From Crossiella equi (GTDB taxonomy: Bacteria; Actinomycetota; Actinomycetes; Mycobacteriales; Pseudonocardiaceae): a stretch of 64,000 nt of DNA. Within the stretch, counting starts at the first letter, position 1; each line of letters starts with the position of its first letter. This document shows, piece by piece, positions 56,514 to 64,000 of the stretch. The position numbers and the translations under genes are program-made. The stretch covers positions 9,285,786 to 9,349,785 of the forward strand of contig NZ_JAGIOO010000001.1 in the NCBI RefSeq assembly GCF_017876755.1, in the 5' to 3' direction. The notes under the pieces are model-generated. The model searched no databases and was not told the DNA's origin. It worked only from the letters and a program-made list of their open reading frames with translations.

Positions 56514-58781
56514 ATGCGCGGTAAATCTTTTGTTCCCGGACGCGTTGCGCGGGTGCTGGGCGTCCTCGTCGCCGCCCTCTTGGCCGCGGGAGTGGTCGCC
56601 GGTGCCCCCGCCGGTGCAGCGCCCGCCGCCGACCTGCGGGTGATGCCGCTGGGTGACTCGATCACTGAGGGCGTCGCCGTGCCCGGCGCGTACCGGACCG
56701 GGCTCTGGCGGCGGCTGACCGGGGCGGGGCACCGGGTGGACTTCGTGGGATCGCTGGCCAACGGGCCGTCCGGCCTGGGGGACCGCGACCACGAGGGGCA
56801 TCCCGGCTGGCGCATCGACCAGATCGAGGCCAACGTGACCGGCTGGCTGCGCAGGTACACCCCGCGCACGGTGTTGCTGCACATCGGCACCAACGACGTG
56901 CTGCAGAACCGCGACCTGCCGAACGCGCCGGCCCGGCTGTCCACCTTGCTCGATCGCATCACCGCGACCGCCCCGGCCGCCGAGGTGCTCGTGGCCACGA
57001 TCATCCCGCTGGCCAACCCGGGCCAGGAGGCGAACGTGCGCGCGTTCAACGCCAAGATCCCCGGCATCGTGCGGAGCAAGGTGAACGCGGGCAAGCGGGT
57101 GCGCATGGTCGACATGCACGCCGCGCTGCGGCCTGCCGACCTCTACGACGGCATCCACCCGAGCGCGGCGGGCCACGACAAGATGGCCGCGGCCTGGTTC
57201 AGCGCGCTGCGGGCGGCTCCGCAGCGCGCCGGGGAGCCCGGCCCGGCCGAAGCGGCCACGCCGCCGCTGGGCTGGAACAGCTGGAACAGCTTCGGCTGCA
57301 ACGTCAACGAGACGGTGGTCCGCCAGGCGGCCGACGCGATGGTCAGCTCGGGGATGCGGACGGCGGGTTACCAGTACGTGGTGGTCGACGACTGCTGGTT
57401 CGACCCTCAGCGCGACGCCCAGGGCAACCTGCGGGCCAGCCCGGCGAAGTTCCCGAGCGGGATGAAGGCGTTGGGGGACTACATCCACAGCCGGGGCCTG
57501 AAGTTCGGCATCTACCAGGTGCCGACCGAGCGCACCTGCGCCCAGCGGGTGGGCAACTACCCGGGGTCGACCGGCAGCAAGGGGCACGAGGTCCAGGACG
57601 CCCGCACCTTCGCCTCCTGGGGCGTGGACTACCTCAAGTACGACTGGTGCTCGCCGGAGGGCAGCAGGGAGGAGCAGGTCGCCCGGTTCCGGCTGATGCG
57701 GGACGCCCTGCGCGCCACCGGGCGGCCGATCGTCTACAGCATCAACCCGAACAGCTTCCACGCGATCACCGGGGACACCTACGACTGGGGCCAGGTCGCC
57801 GACCTGTGGCGCACCACCGAGGACCTGCTCGACATCTGGCAGAACGGCAACGTCAACAGCTACCCGATGGGCGTCGGCAACGTGGTCGACATCAACGCCC
57901 CGCTGGCCGCGCAGAACCGGCCGGGCCACTTCAACGACCCCGACATGCTGGTGGTCGGCAGGCCAGGGCTGTCGCTGACCGAATCGCGCTCGCACTTCGC
58001 GCTGTGGGCGCTGATGGCCGCGCCGCTGATGGCGGGCAACGACATCCGCACCATGTCCGCCGAGGTCAGCGCGATCCTGCGGAACTCCCGGCTGCTGGCG
58101 GTGAACCAGGACCGGCTCGGCCTCGGTGGCAGGCGGGTCCGCGACGACGGCGGCACCGAGGTCTTCGCCAAGCCGCTGGCCGACGGCTCGGTGGCGGTCG
58201 GCCTGTTCAACCGCGGTGGCGGGGAGGCCACGATCAGCACCACGGCCGCGCAGATCGGCCTCGCCGGTGGAGCGTTCACCCTGACCGACCTGTGGACCGG
58301 GGCCGTGGCCGGTAGCGGCGGCCAGATCAGCGCGAACGTGCCCGCGCACGGAGTCGCGGTGTACCGGGTGTCCGGCGGCGCCCCGCTGGCCAGCACGACC
58401 TCCGGGCTGCGTGGCGGCGGATCGGGCCGTTGCCTGGACGTCGACAACGCCTCGACCGCCGCCGGTGCGGCCGCGGTGATCTGGGACTGCCACACCGCCG
58501 CGAACCAGCTGTGGACCACGTGGGCGGGTGGCGAGGTCCGGGTCTTCGGCGACAAGTGCCTGGACGCGGAGAACCGGGGCACCGCCAACGGCACCCGGGT
58601 GCTCACCTGGCCCTGCAACGGTCAGGACAACCAGAAGTGGACCCTCAACGCCAACGGCTCGGTCACCAGCGTCCACTCCGGACTCTGCCTGGCCGTCAAC
58701 CAGTCCGCCACCACCAACGGGTCGCGGCTGGTGCTGTGGAGCTGCGACGGCCAACCCAGCCAGAAGTGGGCTCGCGCGTAA
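56514..58781 (+). CDS. Secreted SGNH esterase-GH27-CBM13 fusion
   Basis: A 755-residue exported protein with two catalytic domains. After the signal peptide (about 1-36) comes an SGNH hydrolase (about 40-235): VMPLGDSITEG (Ser block), HIGTNDVLQ and LYDGIHPSAAGH (Asp-His block), similar to CE3-type acetyl esterases. A GH27 barrel follows (about 243-620): PPLGWNSWNSFGC, VVVDDCWF, nucleophile Asp in YLKYDWCSPEG and acid Asp in HFNDPDML. A CBM13 trefoil ends it (about 640-755). GH27 in actinomycetes includes alpha-galactosidases and beta-L-arabinopyranosidases. The arabinose-type operator upstream favours the latter (inference). Confidence 0.87.
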   Translation: MRGKSFVPGRVARVLGVLVAALLAAGVVAGAPAGAAPAADLRVMPLGDSITEGVAVPGAYRTGLWRRLTGAGHRVDFVGSLANGPSGLGDRDHEGHPGWRIDQIEANVTGWLRRYTPRTVLLHIGTNDVLQNRDLPNAPARLSTLLDRITATAPAAEVLVATIIPLANPGQEANVRAFNAKIPGIVRSKVNAGKRVRMVDMHAALRPADLYDGIHPSAAGHDKMAAAWFSALRAAPQRAGEPGPAEAATPPLGWNSWNSFGCNVNETVVRQAADAMVSSGMRTAGYQYVVVDDCWFDPQRDAQGNLRASPAKFPSGMKALGDYIHSRGLKFGIYQVPTERTCAQRVGNYPGSTGSKGHEVQDARTFASWGVDYLKYDWCSPEGSREEQVARFRLMRDALRATGRPIVYSINPNSFHAITGDTYDWGQVADLWRTTEDLLDIWQNGNVNSYPMGVGNVVDINAPLAAQNRPGHFNDPDMLVVGRPGLSLTESRSHFALWALMAAPLMAGNDIRTMSAEVSAILRNSRLLAVNQDRLGLGGRRVRDDGGTEVFAKPLADGSVAVGLFNRGGGEATISTTAAQIGLAGGAFTLTDLWTGAVAGSGGQISANVPAHGVAVYRVSGGAPLASTTSGLRGGGSGRCLDVDNASTAAGAAAVIWDCHTAANQLWTTWAGGEVRVFGDKCLDAENRGTANGTRVLTWPCNGQDNQKWTLNANGSVTSVHSGLCLAVNQSATTNGSRLVLWSCDGQPSQKWARA

Positions 58782-58799
58782 CCGGGAAAGGGCAGTGTG

Positions 58800-60404
58800 A
58801 TGTCACGTCAACGAAGACTGCGCGGCGCGGTCCTGGCGATCGCGGCGACCCTGGGCCTGCTGGCCGGCGCCACCGGCGCGGCCCCGGCCAGCCCCGTGCC
58901 CCAGCCGAGCACCACCTACGGCAACCCGTTGCTGTGGCAGGACTTCGCGGATCCGGACATCATCCGCGTCGGCGACACCTACTACTACTCCGCCTCCACC
59001 ATGCACTACTCGCCGGGCGCGCCGATCCTGCGCTCCTACGACCTGGTGCACTGGGAGGTCGCGGGTCACTCGGTGCCGAAGCTGGACTTCGGCGCGAAGT
59101 ACGACCTCAACGGCGGCCGGGGCTACGTCCGGGGTGTCTGGGCCTCCTTCCTCAACCACCGCAAGAGCGACAACACCTTCTACTGGGGCGGCTGCGTCGA
59201 CTTCGCCAAGACGCACCTGTACACCGCGGCCGCCGTTGAGGGGCCGTGGCGGCGGCACACCACCATCGACAAGTGCTACTACGACGCCGGTCTGCTGATC
59301 GATGACAACGACACGATGTACGTGGCCTACGGCAACAAGAACATCAGCGTCGCGCAGCTCTCGCCGGACGGCCGGACCGAGGTGCGCTCGCAGCAGGTGT
59401 TCAGCACCCCGCCGAACATCGGCACCCTCGAAGGCGCCCGGTTCTACAAGCGCGGCAACGACTACTACATCTTCCTCACCCGCCCCGCGAACGGGCAGTA
59501 CATCCTGAAGTCGACCAACGGGCCCTTCGGGCCGTACGCGATCCAGCAGTTGCTGCTGGACCTGCCAGGCCCGATCCAGGGTGGTGGCGTCCCGCACCAG
59601 GGCGGCCTGGTGCAGACCCAGCACGGGGACTGGCACTACCTGGCCTTCGTCGACGCCTACCCCGGCGGCCGGGTGCCGGTGCTCGCGCCGGTCACCTGGA
59701 CCGCCGACGGCTGGCCGCGGATCCAGACCGTCAACGGCGCCTGGGGCAGGAGCTACCCGTTCCCGAAGCTGCCCCCGCACCCGCTGAAACCGATGCTCGG
59801 CGTGGACACCTTCCCCGGCCCCGGACTCGGCCCCGAATGGGAGTGGAACCACAACCCGGATGACACGAAGTGGTCGGCGGACAACGGGTTGCGGCTGCGG
59901 ACGGCGACGGTCACCAACGACCTGTACTCCGCGCGCAACACCCTGACCCACCGCATCACCGGCCCGAGCTCGACCGCGACGATCGCACTGGACCTCTCCG
60001 GCATGCGCGACGGCGACCGCACCGGGCTGGCCATGCTGCGGGACTCCTCGGCCTGGATCGGGGTCAAGCGGGAAGGCGGCCGCAACCGCGTGGTGATGGT
60101 CAACGGCCTCACCATGGACGGCAACTGGAACACCACCGGCACCGGCCGCGAGGCCGCCAGCGCGGGCTTGAGCGGCAACCGGATCTTCCTGCGCGCCAAC
60201 GCCGACGTCCGGCCCGGCGCGGGCAGACAGGCCCGCTTCTCCTACAGCGCCGACGGGGTGAACTTCACCCCGCTCGGGCCCGGGTTCACCCTCAACCACA
60301 ACTGGACCTTCTTCATGGGCTACCGGTTCGCCGTCTTCAACCACGCCACCCAGTCACTCGGCGGCGCGGTCACCCTCCAGCGCTTCGAGCAGACCACCCC
60401 GTAA
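58800..60404 (+). CDS. Secreted GH43 beta-xylosidase/alpha-L-arabinofuranosidase
   Basis: A 534-residue exported enzyme. Signal peptide to about residue 30; GH43 propeller about 38-335 with the base Asp in FADPDIIRVGD (Asp51 or Asp53), the second Asp in YYDAGLLIDDND and the acid Glu in TLEGARFYK. A C-terminal beta-sandwich (about 345-534) of the GH43 C2 type follows, with IALDLSGMRDGDRTGLAML and FFMGYRFAVFNHATQ. Such two-domain GH43 enzymes act on xylo- and arabinoxylo-oligosaccharides, though this one is exported. It lies 18 bp after the GH27 gene, within the unit under the operator at 56458. Confidence 0.85.
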   Translation: MSRQRRLRGAVLAIAATLGLLAGATGAAPASPVPQPSTTYGNPLLWQDFADPDIIRVGDTYYYSASTMHYSPGAPILRSYDLVHWEVAGHSVPKLDFGAKYDLNGGRGYVRGVWASFLNHRKSDNTFYWGGCVDFAKTHLYTAAAVEGPWRRHTTIDKCYYDAGLLIDDNDTMYVAYGNKNISVAQLSPDGRTEVRSQQVFSTPPNIGTLEGARFYKRGNDYYIFLTRPANGQYILKSTNGPFGPYAIQQLLLDLPGPIQGGGVPHQGGLVQTQHGDWHYLAFVDAYPGGRVPVLAPVTWTADGWPRIQTVNGAWGRSYPFPKLPPHPLKPMLGVDTFPGPGLGPEWEWNHNPDDTKWSADNGLRLRTATVTNDLYSARNTLTHRITGPSSTATIALDLSGMRDGDRTGLAMLRDSSAWIGVKREGGRNRVVMVNGLTMDGNWNTTGTGREAASAGLSGNRIFLRANADVRPGAGRQARFSYSADGVNFTPLGPGFTLNHNWTFFMGYRFAVFNHATQSLGGAVTLQRFEQTTP

Positions 60405-60441
60405 CCACCTTCCCGCTCGACCTCGGAAGGAAGGCGTCATC

Positions 60442-61791
60442 GTGAAACGCTCCGCGATCCTCGCTGTCGTGTGCCTGCTGGCGATGTCACCGGCCATCGC
60501 CAGCGCGGACAACCCCATCGTCCAGCACATCTACACCGCCGATCCCTCGCCACTGGTGCACGACGGCCGCGTCTACCTCTACACCGGGCACGACGAGGAC
60601 GGCTCCACCACCTTCACCATGAAGGACTGGCGGGTGTGGTCCTCGGCGGACATGGTGAACTGGACCGACCACGGTTCGCCGTTGAGCCTGGCCACGTTCA
60701 GCTGGGCCCGCTCCGACGCCTGGGCGGGGCAGGCGGTGCAGCGCAACGGCAAGTTCTACTGGTACGTGCCGGTGACCAGCCGCGCCACCGGCCGGTACGC
60801 CATCGGGGTCGCCGTCGCCGACAGCCCGACCGGGCCCTTCCGCGACGCCCTCGGGCGACCGCTGGTGGAGAACGGCGAGATCGACCCGAGCGTGTTCGTC
60901 GACGACGACGGCCAGGCCTACCTGTACTGGGGCAACCCGAACCTGTGGTACATCAAGCTCAACGCCGACATGGTGTCCTACTCGGGCAGCGGCCCGACCC
61001 GGATTCCGCTCACCCCGGCCGGTTTCGGCACGCGCACCGGAGATCCCAACCGGCCGACCCTGTACGAGGAGGGGCCGTGGGTGTTCAAGCGCAAGGGGTT
61101 GTACTACAACGTCTACGCCGCGAAGTGCTGTTCCGAGCACATCGCCTACTCCACCGCGCCGGGACCGACCGGGCCGTGGACCTACCGCGGCACGGTCATG
61201 CCGACCCAGGGCCGCAGCTTCACCAACCACCCCGGCCTGATCGACTTCAAGGGCGGCAGCTATTTCTTCTACCACAACGGCGCGCTGCCCGGCGGCAGCG
61301 GCTACACCCGCTCGGTCGCGGTGGAGAAGTTCAGCTACAACGGCGACGGCAGCATCCCCACCATGACCATGAGCACGGCCGGTCCACCGCCTGCTGATGT
61401 GCTGAACCCCTTCGTGCGCCAGGAAGCCGAGACGATCGCGTGGGGTTCGGGCATCGAGACCGAACGCGCGAGCGAGGGCGGGATGAACGTCGGCTGGATC
61501 GAGAACGGCGACTCGATCAAGGTCAAGAACGTCGCCTTCGGCGGCGGCGCGCGCTCCTTCAGCGCGCGGGTGGCCTCGGGAGCGGCCGGTGGCGCCATCG
61601 AGCTCCGGCTCGGCGGGCCCAGCGGCACGCTGGTCGGCCGGTGCGCGGTCGGCGGCACCGGCGGCTGGCAGAACTGGGCCACGGTGTCCTGCCCGGTGAG
61701 CGGCGCGACCGGAACGCAGGACCTGCACCTTCGGTTCACCGGCGGCAGCGGCTACCTGTTCAACCTGGACTGGTGGCAGTTCGCCGGGTGA
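60442..61791 (+). CDS. Secreted GH43 arabinoxylan arabinofuranosidase with CBM6-like domain
   Basis: A 449-residue exported enzyme starting at the GTG at 60442 behind GGAAGGA. After the signal peptide (about 1-22) the GH43 domain (about 26-310) shows the base Asp34 in YTADPSPLVHDG, EIDPSVFVDDDG and the acid Glu in YEEGPWVFK. The last ~130 residues (RQEAETIAWGSGIETE to LDWWQFAG) form a CBM6-type sandwich. This architecture is common in arabinoxylan arabinofuranosidases. It is the third gene of the 56.5-64 kb run. Confidence 0.87.
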   Translation: MKRSAILAVVCLLAMSPAIASADNPIVQHIYTADPSPLVHDGRVYLYTGHDEDGSTTFTMKDWRVWSSADMVNWTDHGSPLSLATFSWARSDAWAGQAVQRNGKFYWYVPVTSRATGRYAIGVAVADSPTGPFRDALGRPLVENGEIDPSVFVDDDGQAYLYWGNPNLWYIKLNADMVSYSGSGPTRIPLTPAGFGTRTGDPNRPTLYEEGPWVFKRKGLYYNVYAAKCCSEHIAYSTAPGPTGPWTYRGTVMPTQGRSFTNHPGLIDFKGGSYFFYHNGALPGGSGYTRSVAVEKFSYNGDGSIPTMTMSTAGPPPADVLNPFVRQEAETIAWGSGIETERASEGGMNVGWIENGDSIKVKNVAFGGGARSFSARVASGAAGGAIELRLGGPSGTLVGRCAVGGTGGWQNWATVSCPVSGATGTQDLHLRFTGGSGYLFNLDWWQFAG

Positions 61792-61826
61792 CCCGCGACC
61801 GCCCCGGACCCTGCCCAGCACGGTGA

Positions 61827-62867
<1,041 letters not shown>

Positions 62868-62903
62868 TCCGCACACCCGTCAGCATCCAGGAAGGAGACG
62901 CAC

Positions 62904-64000
62904 ATGCTCGGCACGACCAGAACCCGAAGACGGAGCAGGTTGCCCGCGGCGGTGGCCGCGGTGGCCGCCCTGCTGGCCGGTCTGCTGGCCGGCGCGAGTC
63001 CCACCGAGGCGCGGGCGGCCGGGCCGGAACCCCAGGTGGCCGGCCCCGGCACCGACAGGTCCACCGCGAACCTGCCGTCGAACTTCCGGTGGTCCTCCAG
63101 CGGGGTGCTGGCGGGTCCGAAGCCGGACGCCCAGCACGCCGGGGCGCTGGCGGTGAAGGACTTCTCCGTGGTGCGGCACAACAACCAGTGGCTGGTCTAC
63201 GCGACCACGGCCAGTCCGTCGGGCTGGGGACTGGTGCAGTACGCGTTCAACGACTGGTCCCAGGCCGCCACCGCGCGGCACACCTACCTGGACACCTCCT
63301 CGGCGATCGGGCGCGGGTACCGGGCCGCGCCGCAGCTGTTCCACTTCGCGCCGAAGAACCTGTGGTACCTGGTCTACCAGACCGCCCCGCCCACCTACTC
63401 GACCAGCACCAACCCCGCCGACCCCCGGTCCTGGTCGGCGCCGCGCACCTTCATCGCCCAGGAACCGCCGATCGTCCAGCAGAACAAGGGCAACGGCCAG
63501 TGGATCGACTTCTGGGTCATCTGCGACTCGGCGAACTGCTACCTGTTCTTCAGCGACAACAACGGCCACGTCTACCGGGCCCAGACCTCGCTGGCGAACT
63601 TCCCCAACGGCTTCGGCAACACCCAGATCGTGCTGTCGGACGCCAAGTTCTCGTTGTTCGAGGCGACCAACGTGTACAAGGTCGCCGGCCGGGAGCAGTA
63701 CCTGTTGATCCAGGAGGCGATCGGCTCCACCGGGCGGCGCTACCTCCGGTCCTACACCGCGCCCAGCCTCATCGGCCGGTGGACCCCGTTGGCGGCGACG
63801 GAGAACCAGCCCTTCGCCGGGCGGAACAACGTCAGCTTCCCCGGCGGCGCCTGGACCCAGGACATCAGCCACGGCGAGCTGGTGCGGGCCGGCAACGACC
63901 AGACGCTGACCATCAACCCGTGCCGCCTGCAGTACGTGTACCAAGGAATGGATCCCAGAGCAGGTGGTGAGTACATCCGGCTGCCCTGGCGGATGGGTCT
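62904..64000 (+). CDS. Secreted GH62 alpha-L-arabinofuranosidase (3' end cut by window edge)
   Basis: The frame is open to the right edge, giving 365 residues. A signal peptide (to about residue 35) is followed by a GH62 domain: LPSNFRWSSSGVLAGPKPD, AVKDFSVVRHNNQWLVYATT with the base Asp, GQWIDFWVICDSANCYLFFSDNNG, FEATNVYKV with the likely acid Glu, and AGRNNVSFPGGAWTQDISHGELVR. GH62 removes arabinose from singly substituted xylose in arabinoxylan. Sequence reaches YIRLPWRMG, close to the usual end of the catalytic domain, so little is missing unless a binding module follows. The start at 62904 follows GGAAGGAG. Confidence 0.93.
   Translation, partial: MLGTTRTRRRSRLPAAVAAVAALLAGLLAGASPTEARAAGPEPQVAGPGTDRSTANLPSNFRWSSSGVLAGPKPDAQHAGALAVKDFSVVRHNNQWLVYATTASPSGWGLVQYAFNDWSQAATARHTYLDTSSAIGRGYRAAPQLFHFAPKNLWYLVYQTAPPTYSTSTNPADPRSWSAPRTFIAQEPPIVQQNKGNGQWIDFWVICDSANCYLFFSDNNGHVYRAQTSLANFPNGFGNTQIVLSDAKFSLFEATNVYKVAGREQYLLIQEAIGSTGRRYLRSYTAPSLIGRWTPLAATENQPFAGRNNVSFPGGAWTQDISHGELVRAGNDQTLTINPCRLQYVYQGMDPRAGGEYIRLPWRMG

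Overview
The window is high-GC DNA with GTG starts, stop/start overlaps, Tat and lipoprotein signals, ECF sigma/anti-sigma genes and CebR-type operators. This points to a filamentous actinomycete; a Pseudonocardiales-like genome is my guess, and no rRNA or marker gene is present to settle it. Almost the whole window is a plant cell-wall degradation island of secreted glycosidases, oligosaccharide importers and local LacI/GntR regulators.

Layout. (1) 1-13.5 kb, arabinose and arabinan: a YtfQ/YtfR-like furanose ABC transporter (cut by the left edge), two secreted GH43 arabinanases/arabinofuranosidases, a LacI regulator, araB-araD-araA and a ChvE/GguA/GguB-like monosaccharide importer. Near-identical operators (TGTTAGCG-TAACA type) lie at several of these promoters and again at 56.46 kb. 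(2) 13.5-27.3 kb, mannan and cellulose: GH5 mannanase, CBM2-GH6, GH1 beta-glucosidase, cebEFG importer, CBM2-GH48, an unknown lipoprotein and an AA10-CBM2 LPMO. The main transcription units carry a TGGGAGCGCTCCCA (CebR-type) box. A LacI-family gene in the middle is broken. (3) 27.3-35 kb, xylan: LacI regulator, GH10 xylanase, bxlEFG-like importer and GH3 beta-xylosidase. (4) 34.9-38.7 kb, an unrelated four-gene operon: stand-alone adenylation enzyme, six-TM flavoprotein-like membrane protein, ECF sigma factor and zinc-finger anti-sigma factor. (5) 38.7-43.9 kb: GH84 pseudogene, a second AA10 LPMO with a CebR box, a PmoA/DUF6807-like protein, a secreted EEP phosphodiesterase with a jacalin-like domain, and a GH16-like protein. 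(6) 43.9-56.2 kb, galactan and rhamnogalacturonan: GH30 endo-beta-1,6-galactanase, PL11 lyase, GntR regulator, ABC importer, an unrecognised cytoplasmic protein and a beta-helix-CBM13 protein. (7) 56.5 kb to the right edge, arabinogalactan and arabinoxylan: an SGNH-GH27-CBM13 fusion, two GH43 enzymes, a second GH10 and a GH62 running off the edge.

Together the secreted enzymes would cut cellulose, mannan, xylan, arabinan, galactan and RG-I outside the cell. Each substrate class has its own importer and repressor, and intracellular GH1, GH3 and the araBAD pathway finish the job.

The least explained parts are the adenylation/membrane-flavoprotein/sigma operon, the orphan cytoplasmic enzyme at 51.9-53.8 kb, the CebR-boxed small lipoprotein, and a GTCGAA(T/C) heptamer repeated at about 11-bp spacing in three separate intergenic regions.
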